Numbered from the stretch's first letter, positions 9,678 through 18,726 are shown. The stretch: 58,124 nt of DNA from Gammaproteobacteria bacterium (GCA_009937525.1 JAACFE010000005.1:1-58124); one strand, 5' to 3'. A program made the numbers and translations. The notes: generated by a model from the sequence alone, not told the origin.

Positions 9678-9728
9678 GAGCGCTTCTTGAAGCGCGATCG
9701 ATCGCGGGCCGGGGCCCGCTCCTGCGGC
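9672..9728. repeat. REP-like palindromic unit
   Basis: The gap between the convergent ilvE and hemN genes begins with TAGGAGCGCTTCTTGAAGCGC and continues through CGATCGATCG to CGGGCCGGGGCCCGCTCCTGCGG. TAGGAGCG and CGCTCCTGC are inverted outer arms, with inner hairpins GCGCTTC/GAAGCGC and GGGCC/GGCCC. It belongs to the same repeat class as the cluster at 2507-2626 and could act as a transcript-end structure for both genes. Confidence 0.65.
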
Positions 9729-9744
9729 TCGATACGATCGATGC

Positions 9745-11157
9745 TCAGATCGCCCGGGAGAACCGTTTGTCGGTATCGACCTCGGCCATGTGACGGTCGA
9801 AGACCATCGCGATACTGCGCAGGAGCAACCTGCCTTTCGGGGTGATGTTTATGCCGCCGGCATCGAGCTCGATCAGGTCGTCCCCTGCAAGCGGGTTCAT
9901 GCGCTCGAGTTCCGACTTGAAGTACTCGCGGAAGTCGGTGCCGTGGATGGCATCGAAAGCGCCGAAGTCGAGACGGTCGTAGCACATCAGTGCCTGGATC
10001 ACGTCGGCGCGCAGCAGGTCGTCGTCGTCCACGGCGATCCCTTTCTTGATGGGCAGATGACCGTCCTCGATCAGCGTCTCGTACTCCATCGTCGTGACGG
10101 CGTTCTGCGCATAGACATTGCCGATGCTCGAGATCGAGCTGACGCCGAGACCGATCAGGTCGCATTCACCGTGGGTCGAATAGCCCTGGAAATTGCGCTG
10201 CAGCGTGCCGTCGCCGCGGGCCAGCACGAGGTCGTCTTCAGGCAAGGCGAAATGATCCATGCCGATATAGAGATAACCGCTCTCGGAGAGCCGGTCGATC
10301 GTGTGGTGCAGGATATCCAGCTTGGTCGACGGCGGCGGAATGTCGTCCGCATTGATCATGCGCTGACCCTTGAACCGCTCCGGCAGGTGCGCGTAGTTGT
10401 AGACCGCCAGGCGGTCGGGACGCAGCCCGATGACCCGGTCGAGAGTCGTATCGAAGCTTGCGACATTCTGGTGCGGCAGACCATAGATCAGGTCGAAGGA
10501 GATCGACTTGAAGTTTGCCGCCCTGGCCTCGTTGACGAGGCGCGACACCTCCTCGTAGGACTGCATGCGGTTCACCGCCTCCTGCACCGTGGGATCGAAA
10601 TCCTGGATGCCGAGGCTGAGCCGATTGAAGCCCAGGTCGGTCAGGTACCTGATGCCGTCCGCGTCGACGGTTCTCGGGTCCACCTCGATGGAAAACTCCC
10701 GCTCGTCGCTCTCGTCGAAGTTGAAGGCCGTGCGCAGCGCGGCCATCAGCTCGTCCATCTGATCATTGTCGAGATAGGTGGGCGTGCCGCCGCCGAAATG
10801 CAGCTGACGCGTCTGGCGCGAGCGGTCGAACAGCTCCGACTGCATCCGGATTTCCTTGTGCAACATCTCCATGTAACGCTCGACGCGCGCCTGGTTGCGC
10901 GTGACGATCTTGTTGCAGCCGCAGTAATAGCAGAGCGAGTGACAGAAAGGGATGTGCACGTACAGCGACAGGGGCGCACCGCCCGCATTGCTGTTCAGCG
11001 CATTGGCGCGGTATTCCGCCTCGCCGAGTCGCTCGCTGAACTGCAGGGCGGTCGGGTAGGACGTGTAACGTGGGCCGCGCCCGTCGTAGCGTTCGATCAA
11101 TTCCTGATCGAAACAGATGGCCGGAGGTGCGGAATTTGCTGCAGGTACGTTTTTCAT
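9745..11157 (-). CDS. hemN: oxygen-independent coproporphyrinogen III oxidase
   Basis: Radical SAM enzyme of 470 residues. It oxidatively decarboxylates coproporphyrinogen III to protoporphyrinogen IX in heme synthesis without oxygen. The 4Fe-4S motif is HIPFCHSLCYYCGCNK (CX3CX2C plus the extra Cys of true HemN). GGGTPTYLD is the SAM-binding glycine motif and GRGPRYTSYPTA is the N-terminal family signature. The C-terminal HemN domain is present, so this is a genuine HemN rather than the HemW look-alike. It is convergent with ilvE and upstream of ctaA on the same strand. Confidence 0.95.
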   Translation of the reverse strand: MKNVPAANSAPPAICFDQELIERYDGRGPRYTSYPTALQFSERLGEAEYRANALNSNAGGAPLSLYVHIPFCHSLCYYCGCNKIVTRNQARVERYMEMLHKEIRMQSELFDRSRQTRQLHFGGGTPTYLDNDQMDELMAALRTAFNFDESDEREFSIEVDPRTVDADGIRYLTDLGFNRLSLGIQDFDPTVQEAVNRMQSYEEVSRLVNEARAANFKSISFDLIYGLPHQNVASFDTTLDRVIGLRPDRLAVYNYAHLPERFKGQRMINADDIPPPSTKLDILHHTIDRLSESGYLYIGMDHFALPEDDLVLARGDGTLQRNFQGYSTHGECDLIGLGVSSISSIGNVYAQNAVTTMEYETLIEDGHLPIKKGIAVDDDDLLRADVIQALMCYDRLDFGAFDAIHGTDFREYFKSELERMNPLAGDDLIELDAGGINITPKGRLLLRSIAMVFDRHMAEVDTDKRFSRAI

Positions 11158-11220
11158 GTCGCGGATAGTGGCCGAAGCGGAATGCCGATTATATGGGTAT
11201 TTGCCCTTATGATGCAGCGG

Positions 11221-12252
11221 TCAGCCACGGCGGAGGCCGTGCGAAAGGTACAGGGCGGACGTGAGCAGCAGCAGCGCCGTGCCCTGGTGGCCGACGGCCG
11301 GCAGGGTCGGAACCGCCAGCACCACGGTGGTGATTCCGAGCAGCACCTGCAGGACCGCTGTCACCAGCAGCGCATTCGCCCCCGCGCGCGCGCGCCGCGG
11401 AAATTCCGCGCTCCTCGCCCGGAGCCAGTAGGCGGCGATCAGCGCGAACGTGGCGAGGGCGAGCAGGCGGTGATCGAACTGCACCGTGGTCAGGTTATCG
11501 AAGACGTTGCGCCACGCAGGGTCGAGCGCGAACAAGCCGGGCGGAATCCAGTAGTCGCCCATTTTCGGGAACGTGTTGTAGATGAGCCCGGCGTCGAGAC
11601 CGGCGACAAATCCCCCCGAGACGATCGTGACTGCGATCAGCGCCGTCAGCGCCACCGTCCGTCGATACCACGGGTGCGACGCCCCGGGCGATAAGCCGTG
11701 CAGCAAGGACAGGGCACGCCAGAACATCAACGCGTACACGAGGAAAGCGGCGGACAGGTGCGCGGTCAGGCGGTAGTGACTCACCTGCGGTGCATCCACC
11801 TGGCCGCTCGCGACCATGACCTTGCCGATTACAGCCTGCATGCCGCCGAGGGCGAACATCAGCAGATACCACGGCAGCTGGCGCATCGTGATGTACTTGC
11901 GGGCAACGAAGTAGATCAGCGGCAACAGAAAGGCGAGTCCGAGCAGCCGGCCCAGCAGGCGATGCAGGTACTCGAGCCAGAAAATGCCCTTGAAGTCATG
12001 CACATCCATGTGCGAATTGACCGTCTGGAACTCCGGCGTCTGTTTGTAGATCTCGAAGACACGCTGCCACTCGGCGTCCGACAGCGGCGGCAGCGTTCCC
12101 ATGATCGGCCGCCATTCCGCGATGGACAGGCCCGATCCCGTGAGGCGTGTAAAGCCGCCGAGGACGACCATCGCGAATACGAACCCACAGCAGATCAGCA
12201 GCCAGGTCGCAATCGCCCTGTCGCGGGTCCGGGTCTCCGGAAGTGAGTTCAT
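11221..12252 (-). CDS. ctaA: heme A synthase
   Basis: COX15/CtaA protein of 343 residues with about eight membrane helices in two four-helix bundles. It oxidises the methyl group of heme O to a formyl group to make heme A for cytochrome c oxidase. Conserved histidines that ligate heme are visible in EYLHRLLGR, HYRLTAHLSAAF, FDHRLLALATF and GHQGTALLLL. TRLTGSGLSIAEWRPI is the first-loop signature. Its presence implies an aa3-type terminal oxidase in the organism. It lies upstream of hemN on the minus strand with a 63-base gap. Confidence 0.95.
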   Translation of the reverse strand: MNSLPETRTRDRAIATWLLICCGFVFAMVVLGGFTRLTGSGLSIAEWRPIMGTLPPLSDAEWQRVFEIYKQTPEFQTVNSHMDVHDFKGIFWLEYLHRLLGRLLGLAFLLPLIYFVARKYITMRQLPWYLLMFALGGMQAVIGKVMVASGQVDAPQVSHYRLTAHLSAAFLVYALMFWRALSLLHGLSPGASHPWYRRTVALTALIAVTIVSGGFVAGLDAGLIYNTFPKMGDYWIPPGLFALDPAWRNVFDNLTTVQFDHRLLALATFALIAAYWLRARSAEFPRRARAGANALLVTAVLQVLLGITTVVLAVPTLPAVGHQGTALLLLTSALYLSHGLRRG

Positions 12253-12337
12253 GACACGCGCGAGAATCCGTTTACGGGGCGCGCAATCATAGCAGCAGCC
12301 GAGCTATCTTTGTCGAGCCGCGTGCTATTCTCGTCCG

Positions 12338-13489
12338 GTGAGGATCCGCCACTGCAACAACGTCATGGATTTCCGCCAGATAGCCAGGCGCAGGTTGCCT
12401 GCGCCGGTTTTTCACTACCTCGATGGTGGCGCGGACGATGAACTGGCGCTGGCGCGAAACACGGAGGCGTTCGGCGACTACGAGTTGCTGCCGTCGCAAC
12501 TGTCGGACGTCAGCAATGTCGATCTGCGCTCGAACGTGTTCGGACAGGAGGTGGACTGGCCGGTAATGATTGCGCCGACCGGCGCTTCGAAGCTGTTTCA
12601 CGCTTCGGGAGAGCAGGCGGTGGCACGCGCTGCCGGGAAGTTCGGCATGATCTACAGCCTGTCTACGCTGAGTACGGCGACCATAGAGGAGGTCGCCGCG
12701 GTGACCGGCGGGCCCAAAGCTTTTCAGCTGTATATTTTCAAGGATCGCGGCCTGACCGATGAATGGCTCGGTCGTTGTCGAGACGCCGGCTACATTGCGC
12801 TGCAGCTGACCGTCGATACACCGGTCGCGGGGAACCGGGAGCGTGACTTCGTCTACGGCTTCGGAGCTCCTCCACGTTCGCGCCTGCGCCAGCTTGCCAG
12901 TTTCGCGCGCTATCCCGAATGGCTTTATCGCGCGCTGGTCCGCAAGGACCTGGAGATGGTGAACATTACGAGCGGCAGCGAGGCGGCGCGGAACTGGAAG
13001 GGCGGCATCCGCAAGTATATCGACGAGCAGCTGGAACGATCACTGACCTGGAAAGACGTAGAGTGGCTCGCAGGGCGATGGTCGGGCGCGCTTGCCATAA
13101 AAGGCGTGCAGACCGTCGAGGATTGTCGCAAGGCAGCCGAGTCGGGCGCTACCGCCGTCATGTTGTCGAACCACGGTGGCCGGCAGCTCGAGTCCGCACC
13201 GGCACCCGTCGACTGCATCGCCGCGGTCGCCGACGCGTTGCGTGATCGCCTCGAGATCATCTGCGACGGCGGTATTCGTCGCGGCAACCACGTCGTCAAG
13301 GCGCTGGCCCTGGGCGCTCACGCCTGCAGTATCGGTCGCGGCTACCTGTTTGCGCTGGCCGCCGGCGGCCAGGCCGGGGTGGAACGCGCGCTGACGTTGC
13401 TGCGTGCCGAAGTGGCACGCACGATGGCGCTCGCCGGCTGCGACTCCGTGCGCAAACTCGGGCGCAGCCACGTGAGGCGCCGCGGCTGA
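12338..13489 (+). CDS. FMN-dependent alpha-hydroxy-acid oxidase/dehydrogenase
   Basis: TIM-barrel flavoenzyme of 383 residues in the L-lactate dehydrogenase (LldD)/glycolate oxidase/mandelate dehydrogenase family. It shows FHYLDGGADDE at the N-terminus, the FMN-binding MIAPTGASKLFH, the LQLTVDTPVAGNRERD segment, the catalytic histidine in LSNHGGRQLES, and the phosphate-binding DGGIRRGNHVVKALALGA. The start is a GTG; the next ATG at 12365 would cut into the conserved N-terminus. No electron-transfer partner gene is adjacent. The exact 2-hydroxy acid cannot be told from the sequence. Confidence 0.9.
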   Translation: MRIRHCNNVMDFRQIARRRLPAPVFHYLDGGADDELALARNTEAFGDYELLPSQLSDVSNVDLRSNVFGQEVDWPVMIAPTGASKLFHASGEQAVARAAGKFGMIYSLSTLSTATIEEVAAVTGGPKAFQLYIFKDRGLTDEWLGRCRDAGYIALQLTVDTPVAGNRERDFVYGFGAPPRSRLRQLASFARYPEWLYRALVRKDLEMVNITSGSEAARNWKGGIRKYIDEQLERSLTWKDVEWLAGRWSGALAIKGVQTVEDCRKAAESGATAVMLSNHGGRQLESAPAPVDCIAAVADALRDRLEIICDGGIRRGNHVVKALALGAHACSIGRGYLFALAAGGQAGVERALTLLRAEVARTMALAGCDSVRKLGRSHVRRRG

Positions 13490-13507
13490 CGCACCATAAT
13501 GCGCGCA

Positions 13508-13585
13508 ATGCTGCGCAATTCCATTCAGGAGCAACTGCAGGCCGAAAACCTGCTGCGTTGCGGCAAGCCGAAAAAAGCCCTCTAA
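13508..13585 (+). other. possible 25-residue ORF upstream of csp
   Basis: A short open frame starts MLRNSIQEQLQAENLL and ends KPKKAL before TAA. The pattern (SIQEQL followed by a basic stretch) recalls the N-terminus of DUF2058 proteins, but there is nothing after it, so it may be a remnant, a leader peptide or chance. Upstream bases carry no convincing ribosome site. It lies just before the A/T-rich promoter of the cold-shock gene. Confidence 0.25.
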
Positions 13586-13605
13586 AAAAAGGGTCTTATT
13601 ATTAC

Positions 13606-13736
13606 TATAATATTGCAGCCGCATAATGACGTTCCGCAAACTTGCGCTCATGGCGTCAATTGCGGTTACGATGAGCACCCTGAACCGTTGCGGCGAACTC
13701 GTGCCGAGCGGGCAGGTGGGTTGTATTGAGGTAACT
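13606..13736 (+). promoter_or_regulatory. cold-shock gene promoter and long 5' leader
   Basis: A perfect TATAAT (13606-13611) sits in an A/T-rich patch that stands out from the GC-rich surroundings. The -35 is poor. The csp start codon is about 120 bases further on, giving a long leader like those of cspA-type mRNAs, where the leader folds as a temperature-sensing element. GAGGT at 13728-13732 is the ribosome site. Leader function here is inferred by analogy. Confidence 0.5.
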
Positions 13737-13949
13737 ATGTCAGAAGAAAGAGTTTCGGGAACCGTCAAGTGGTTCAACGACGATAAGGGATTCGGCTTCA
13801 TCGAGCGCGAAGATGGTAAGGACGTATTTGTTCACCATAGCGCCATCGTTTCGGAAGGATTCAGGACCTTGAAAGAAGGCCAGAAGGTTACGATGGAAGT
13901 AACCCAGGGCCAGAAGGGACCGCAGGCGGAAAACGTCATCCCCGAATAG
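13737..13949 (+). CDS. CspA-family cold-shock protein
   Basis: Single OB-fold nucleic-acid-binding protein of 70 residues. RNP1 (KGFGFIERE) and RNP2 (VFVHHSAI) motifs are both intact, with the family opening [11 protein letters not shown]. It acts as an RNA chaperone that melts mRNA secondary structure. The start ATG has GAGGT upstream. A longer in-frame reading from 13626 would translate the leader and adds 37 residues unlike the family, so it was not used. Which csp paralogue it is cannot be told. Confidence 0.95.
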   Translation: MSEERVSGTVKWFNDDKGFGFIEREDGKDVFVHHSAIVSEGFRTLKEGQKVTMEVTQGQKGPQAENVIPE

Positions 13950-14084
13950 GCGATGCCATGTCGGTCCGCTGAGCGAGTTACCGGCAACCCCAAGCGAAAT
14001 CCGCACCGGGCAGGTCGTGAAGAGAACGGCCGGCGTCGCCCGGGTGTTGTCTTCACTCGGTATGCGCGAGGCACCGGCCGCGAT

Positions 14085-14846
14085 TCAGAAACAGGTCGCG
14101 ATGCCGTCGTAGAGAAGTTTGCAGCCGACGACGAACAGCAGCACGTACATGAGGCGGAAAAAGAAGCGGTCCGAGACACGCCGGTGCAGCCACACGCCGG
14201 TGTAAACACCGACCGGTGCGAGCGGCGCGAGCACGAGCGACGTCAGCAGGTTCTCGGCCGACAGCTGTCCCAGCCAGCCGTACGGCAGCAGCTTGGTGTA
14301 GTTGATCGCGGCGAACAGCAGCACCGTCGTTGCGACGAAGTCGGTGCGGTCCAGTGGTCGCCTGAGCAGGTAGATGCTGATCGGCGGCCCGCCGGCATGG
14401 GCGATGAAACTCGTAAATCCGCCGGCCGCGCCCGCGGCGATTCCGACCGCCGGCGGAAAGTTCGGCAATTCGGAATCAGGCCTGTGGCGCGTCGCGTAGG
14501 CGTAGTGCGCGGCAAATGCGACGGCGACGATACCGACGATGATTTTCACGGTCGCCGCGCTCATGAAGCCGAATAGCAGCGTGCCGGCAACAATGCCGAG
14601 CATCGAGGCAGGAATCAGGACTCGCAATTCCGGCCACAACCACCTGCCGCGGTATGCCCAAAGCCCCACGAGATCCATGACACAGAGTATGGGCAGGAGC
14701 ACTGCGGCCGCCTGCAGTGGTGATACGACGAGCGCCATGAGTGGCACGGCGAGGACGCCGAGTCCGCCTCCGAAGCCACCCTTCGCAATTCCGAACAGGA
14801 GCACAGCCGGGACAGCAGCCACGTAAAACCATGGGTCAGTGATCAA
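14085..14846 (-). CDS. TSUP family (TauE/SafE) membrane permease
   Basis: Membrane protein of 253 residues with about eight hydrophobic segments and the two-fold TauE/SafE repeat: GIAKGGFGGGLGVLAVPLMA in the first half and GFTSFIAHAGGPPISIYLL in the second. Family members export sulfite, sulfoacetate or related organosulfur anions. The start is TTG, supported by AGGAG a few bases upstream. It stands alone, convergent with csp and divergent from the 14926 gene, so its substrate is unknown. Confidence 0.9.
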   Translation of the reverse strand: MITDPWFYVAAVPAVLLFGIAKGGFGGGLGVLAVPLMALVVSPLQAAAVLLPILCVMDLVGLWAYRGRWLWPELRVLIPASMLGIVAGTLLFGFMSAATVKIIVGIVAVAFAAHYAYATRHRPDSELPNFPPAVGIAAGAAGGFTSFIAHAGGPPISIYLLRRPLDRTDFVATTVLLFAAINYTKLLPYGWLGQLSAENLLTSLVLAPLAPVGVYTGVWLHRRVSDRFFFRLMYVLLFVVGCKLLYDGIATCF

Positions 14847-14925
14847 CGGCTGCTCCTGCCAGGCGGACTTACCGGCCTCGGGGATTCATGCTTTAATCGA
14901 GGCCGGCGGACTATCGTAAACAATA

Positions 14926-15270
14926 GTGAAACTCAGAATCCGTGACAATTCCGTGGGATTGCGACTCACGAAGGAAGAAGTCGAGACCCTGAGGAAGCAA
15001 GGCGTGGTTTCCGCGCGTTCGGGCTTTCCCGGCGGGCGTGAATTGCGCTACGAACTCGAGAGCAGCCCGGCCAGCGTCGCACCGGCGGCGTTCTACTCCG
15101 ACAACGTGCTCACAGTGCGCCTGCCGGAGACGGCTGTCCTCGCGTGGGTCACGACCGAACAGGTGACCATTGAAGGTGAGCAGGTGCTGGTGGACGGCGA
15201 GAAAATCGCGATCGCCGTCGAGAAGGATTTCGACACGTGTACGCGGCGCGACGACGCAGGCCGCGGCTAG
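14926..15270 (+). CDS. small conserved hypothetical protein (DUF7009-like)
   Basis: Protein of 114 residues beginning MKLRIRDNSVGLRLTKEEVE, which looks like the small DUF7009-type family. It has a beta-rich middle and ends EKDFDTCTRRDDAGRG, with one cysteine near the C-terminus. No catalytic motif, signal peptide or membrane segment is visible. It overlaps or abuts the next gene (DUF2461), suggesting one transcript. Function unknown. Confidence 0.75.
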   Translation: MKLRIRDNSVGLRLTKEEVETLRKQGVVSARSGFPGGRELRYELESSPASVAPAAFYSDNVLTVRLPETAVLAWVTTEQVTIEGEQVLVDGEKIAIAVEKDFDTCTRRDDAGRG

Positions 15271-15965
15271 TGGCTCCCCCGCGTTACGTCGGTTTCGAGA
15301 GAGCGTCGATTGAATTCCTCGAGCAGCTTGCGGCCAACAACAATCGTGAGTGGTTCAACGAAAACAGGTCGCGCTACGAAGAGCATGTGCTCGATGTGGC
15401 TCTGCGGTTCATACAGTCGATGCAGGATCCGATCGCGCAGTTCGCACCGCATTTCACCGCGATACCGCAACGCGTTGGCGGGTCACTGATGCGGGTCTAC
15501 CGCGACACCCGTTTCTCGAAGAACAAGCTGCCGTACAAGACCAATATCGGCATCCAGTTTCGCCACGAGCAGGCCAGGGACGTCCACTCCCCCGGTTACT
15601 ACGTGCATGTGGACCCCGAACAGGTGTTTCTTGGTGTGGGGATGTGGCGGCCCGATTCGGATGCACTGCAGGCAATCCGGCAGCGCATCGTCGCACGGCC
15701 ATCCGAATGGCAGAATGCGCTCGGCGATGCCGGGTTCCGGCGCCACTTCGAACTCGGCGGTGAGTCGCTCAGCCGCGCTCCCCGGGGATTCCCTAACGAT
15801 CACGAACTGATCGAGGACATCAAGCGCAAGAGTTTCATCGCGGTCAGGAACCTGGAGGTCGGGGACGCGCTCAGCCCTGGTTTCCAGCGCAAGGTGGAAG
15901 CATCGTTCATCGCGGCAGCGCCGTTCATGAATTTCCTGTGCAAGGCGGTGGGCGTGCCCTTCTAG
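15237..15965 (+). CDS. DUF2461/TIGR02453 family protein
   Basis: Protein of 242 residues with the family's N-terminal signature FLEQLAANNNREWFNENR, the central RVYRDTRFSKNKLPYKTN, and YYVHVDPEQVFLGVGMW. The function of this widespread family is not established. Two GTG starts are possible: 15237, with AAGGA nine bases upstream and overlapping the previous gene, or 15270, where the previous stop and this start share a base (TAGTG). I give the longer form. It is followed by leucine dehydrogenase after 12 bases. Confidence 0.88.
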   Translation: MYAARRRRPRLVAPPRYVGFERASIEFLEQLAANNNREWFNENRSRYEEHVLDVALRFIQSMQDPIAQFAPHFTAIPQRVGGSLMRVYRDTRFSKNKLPYKTNIGIQFRHEQARDVHSPGYYVHVDPEQVFLGVGMWRPDSDALQAIRQRIVARPSEWQNALGDAGFRRHFELGGESLSRAPRGFPNDHELIEDIKRKSFIAVRNLEVGDALSPGFQRKVEASFIAAAPFMNFLCKAVGVPF

Positions 15966-15977
15966 AGGAATGAAGCA

Positions 15978-17027
15978 ATGACTGTCTTCAGCAACCCGGC
16001 ATTCGATAATCATGAGCGCGTACTGTTTTGCCGCGACGAACCCACCGGCCTTTGCGCGATCATAGCGATCCATTCGACAGCGCTCGGCCCGGCGGCGGGA
16101 GGAACGCGGCTATGGACCTACGCCGAAGATGACGACGCGCTTTACGATGTGCTGCGTCTGTCGCAGGGCATGAGCTACAAGAACGCGATGGCGGGCCTGA
16201 AGTTCGGTGGCGGCAAGGCCGTAATCATGAAGACACCGGGCTTCGATGGCAGCGATGCGCTATTCGAGCGCTTCGGTGAATTCGTCGACACGCTCGGTGG
16301 AGACTACATCACGGCGGAAGATGTCGGCATGAGCGTGGAGATCATGGAGACTATCGCGCGCAAGACGCGTTACGTGTCCGGCTTGCCGTTGAAGTCGGGC
16401 AGGGCGGGCGGCGATCCGTCACCGAAAACCGCCTACGGCATCTACCACGGCATCCGGGCCGCGGTGCAGGCAAGGCTCGACCGCCACGACCTGGAGGGTC
16501 TGCGCGTTGCGGTGCAGGGCGTCGGACACGTGGGCTACTACCTCTGCAAGCTGCTACACGATGCGGGCGCGACGCTGGTGGTTTCGGATCTCGACGAGGC
16601 GAGGGTCGACAGGGCGTGCAGCGAGTTCGGTGCCGAACGTGTCGGCGGTCCCGACATATTGTCGGCCGACGTCGACGTCCTCGCGCCCTGCGCACTCGGA
16701 GCCATCCTGCACGAGAAGTCCATACCGGAGATCAAGGCCAGGATCATCGCTGGCGGCGCCAATAATCAGCTGCGCAGCCGGGAGGACGGGCAGCGACTCG
16801 CGGACGCAGGCATCCTCTATGCACCCGACTACGTGATCAACGCCGGCGGCATCATCAATGTTGCGTGTGAATATTTCGGCGATGTGGACGATGAAGGGGT
16901 GATGGATCTCGTTGCGCAGATCGGCCCGCGCCTGGCAGAGATCTTCGACGAAGCACAGCGCACCGGCGAACCGACGAACGTCATTGCCGATCGCAAGGCA
17001 CAGGAGATCATCACCGCCGCCGCCTGA
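15978..17027 (+). CDS. Leu/Val/Phe-type amino acid dehydrogenase
   Basis: NAD-dependent oxidative deaminase of 349 residues in the leucine/valine/phenylalanine dehydrogenase branch. GPAAGGTRLW and MSYKNAMAGLKFGGGKAV carry the substrate-binding and catalytic lysines. The Rossmann domain begins VQGVGHVGYYLCKLL. The segment IAGGANNQL is the family signature. It converts branched-chain amino acids to 2-oxo acids. GAGGAA precedes the ATG. It ends 7 bases from the convergent redoxin gene, leaving no room for separate terminators. Confidence 0.92.
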   Translation: MTVFSNPAFDNHERVLFCRDEPTGLCAIIAIHSTALGPAAGGTRLWTYAEDDDALYDVLRLSQGMSYKNAMAGLKFGGGKAVIMKTPGFDGSDALFERFGEFVDTLGGDYITAEDVGMSVEIMETIARKTRYVSGLPLKSGRAGGDPSPKTAYGIYHGIRAAVQARLDRHDLEGLRVAVQGVGHVGYYLCKLLHDAGATLVVSDLDEARVDRACSEFGAERVGGPDILSADVDVLAPCALGAILHEKSIPEIKARIIAGGANNQLRSREDGQRLADAGILYAPDYVINAGGIINVACEYFGDVDDEGVMDLVAQIGPRLAEIFDEAQRTGEPTNVIADRKAQEIITAAA

Positions 17028-17034
17028 TCGGGTT

Positions 17035-17622
17035 TCAGGCGTCGATCACTTTCCGCAATTCGCGCAACAGTGTTTTCGGATTCGGCCGGTCGATGATGTG
17101 CTTCGAAAGCTCGACGAATCGAATAATGCCGTGCGCGTCGATCACCAGCGATGTCGGCCAGATCGTATCCCTGCCGTATTCGGGGTAGTAGTCCCCGGGC
17201 ACACCGGATTCGAGCAGCAGCCCGAGTCCGCGCGTCGCGGCCAGCGATTCGTCGAGCCAGAACTCGAATTCGACGTCGAAGAACTCGGCAACGCGTCGCG
17301 TCGTCTCCTGCGGTTTGGGCGTGACGAATATCAGTCTTGCGCCCAGGTCGACGATGTCCTTGTAGTAAGCAGTGAGGTTCTTGACCTGCCGGCTGCAGAA
17401 GGGGCACCAGTTGCCGCGCACGAAGATCATGACGACGGGTGTGCCCCGCAGCCGGGCTGAGTCAAGGCTATTACCTGCCTCGTCCAGGGCCGCGAACTCC
17501 GGCAATGGTTGACCCTGCCGCAGCTGCTCGGGCACCGGCCGCGCCGCGCGCTTGCGGAAATAGAGGTAGCCGGCGCCGGCGATCAGCAAAAGGATGATCA
17601 GGCCTGTCAGTACTTCAGTCAT
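17035..17622 (-). CDS. membrane-anchored redoxin (AhpC/TSA-like)
   Basis: Protein of 195 residues with an N-terminal membrane helix (about residues 3-22: LTGLIILLLIAGAGYLYF) followed by a thioredoxin-fold peroxiredoxin-like domain. The active-site CXXC is in RGNWCPFCSRQ, as in the PrxL/AhpC-TSA group rather than typical two-Cys peroxiredoxins. The domain would face the periplasm if the helix is an uncleaved anchor. Its ATG overlaps the end of the quinone oxidoreductase gene by 8 bases (ATGACTGA), so the two are coupled. Confidence 0.85.
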   Translation of the reverse strand: MTEVLTGLIILLLIAGAGYLYFRKRAARPVPEQLRQGQPLPEFAALDEAGNSLDSARLRGTPVVMIFVRGNWCPFCSRQVKNLTAYYKDIVDLGARLIFVTPKPQETTRRVAEFFDVEFEFWLDESLAATRGLGLLLESGVPGDYYPEYGRDTIWPTSLVIDAHGIIRFVELSKHIIDRPNPKTLLRELRKVIDA

Positions 17623-18628
17623 TCGTCACTGTGTCCTGCGCTGCGAAACTCGTCGTAAGCACGATTTTCCCCATGTGGCGGCTGCTTTCCATCAATTCGT
17701 GCGCCGCCGGGGCGGAATCCAGGGCAAACGTTTCGTGGATAATGGGTTTGACGCCGCCGGATTCAAGCAGCGGCAGCACGTTCCGTTCCAGGTCGGCGGC
17801 GATGCGGGCCTTTTCCGCCACGGTCTGCGGTCGTAACGTCGAACCCGTGAGCGTCAGGCGTTTCGACAGCACAACTTGCAGGTCCACTTCAGCCTTCGGC
17901 CCCTGGAGGAAGGCGATGACGCAGCAGCGCCCGTCTCGCGCCAGCGATTCCAGATTCTTCTGGGTGTAAGGGCCGGCTACCATGTCCAGCAACACGTCGA
18001 CGCCACGACCGCCGGTCGCATCCCGGACGACGGCCTGCCAGTCCTCGACGCGGTAATTGATCGCCTTGTCCGCACCGAGCTGCTCGCAAAAATCGCATTT
18101 CTCGTCGCTGCCGGCCGTCGTAATCACAAAACAGTCGTGGGCCCTGGCAAGCTGGATCGCGGTCGTGCCAATGCCGCTCGAACCGCCATGCACCATGAAC
18201 GTCTCGCCACGCGCCAGCGCGCACCGAGTGAATACGTTGTACCAGACCGTAAAGAACGTTTCCGGGATGGCGGCCGCCTCGATGAACGACAGCCCGGACG
18301 GGATCGGCAGGCAGTGACCGCCCTCGACCGTGCAAAATTCGGCATAGCCGCCACCGTGTGTAAGTGCCATCACCCGATCGCCGACCCGCCAGCGCGCGAC
18401 GTCACTGCCGACGGCTACAATTTCACCCGCGACTTCAAGCCCCGGTAAAGGACTGGCGTCAGGCGGCACCGGGTACTTGCCCAGGCGCTGCAGGATATCG
18501 GGGCGGTTGACGCCGGCCGCAATGACGCGGATCAGCACCTCGGACGGGCCGGGGCGGGGAACGGGGTAATCGATCTCGCGAAGCACGGCGGGACCGCCGG
18601 GTTCCACGATGGAAATCGCTTTCATCAT
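17615..18628 (-). CDS. NAD(P)H:quinone oxidoreductase, PIG3/QOR family
   Basis: Zinc-independent medium-chain reductase of about 337 residues. AAGVNRPDILQRLGKYP is the PIG3-type substrate signature and VHGGSSGIGTTAIQLA the NADPH-binding loop. There are no structural zinc cysteines. It reduces quinones or other enones. The start was set at the first Met of MMKAISIVEPGG; an upstream in-frame start at 18649 adds residues that do not match the family. It is divergent from the acetoacetyl-CoA synthetase gene, with about 100 bases between them. Confidence 0.88.
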   Translation of the reverse strand: MMKAISIVEPGGPAVLREIDYPVPRPGPSEVLIRVIAAGVNRPDILQRLGKYPVPPDASPLPGLEVAGEIVAVGSDVARWRVGDRVMALTHGGGYAEFCTVEGGHCLPIPSGLSFIEAAAIPETFFTVWYNVFTRCALARGETFMVHGGSSGIGTTAIQLARAHDCFVITTAGSDEKCDFCEQLGADKAINYRVEDWQAVVRDATGGRGVDVLLDMVAGPYTQKNLESLARDGRCCVIAFLQGPKAEVDLQVVLSKRLTLTGSTLRPQTVAEKARIAADLERNVLPLLESGGVKPIIHETFALDSAPAAHELMESSRHMGKIVLTTSFAAQDTVTND

Positions 18629-18726
18629 TGCGGGAACGGTGTCGGGCACTGCGAGTCTCGCCGGACGTAGACAGCGATGATGTTATGTGCATACTGACAC
18701 GCCCGGCAAATCAAAATACGACGGTG

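Noticed and set aside
9790-11694. A 634-codon plus-strand open frame across hemN and into ctaA
   Set aside because: It is antisense to hemN, which has complete radical SAM motifs; the product has no domain and reflects high-GC codon bias.
13626-13736. N-terminal extension of the cold-shock protein
   Set aside because: It translates the leader, does not match the family, and the ATG at 13737 has its own ribosome site.
18628-18726. Extended N-terminus for acetoacetyl-CoA synthetase
   Set aside because: Overlaps the divergent oxidoreductase start and gives residues unlike the family; MGDNPILWEPSAER gives the normal length.
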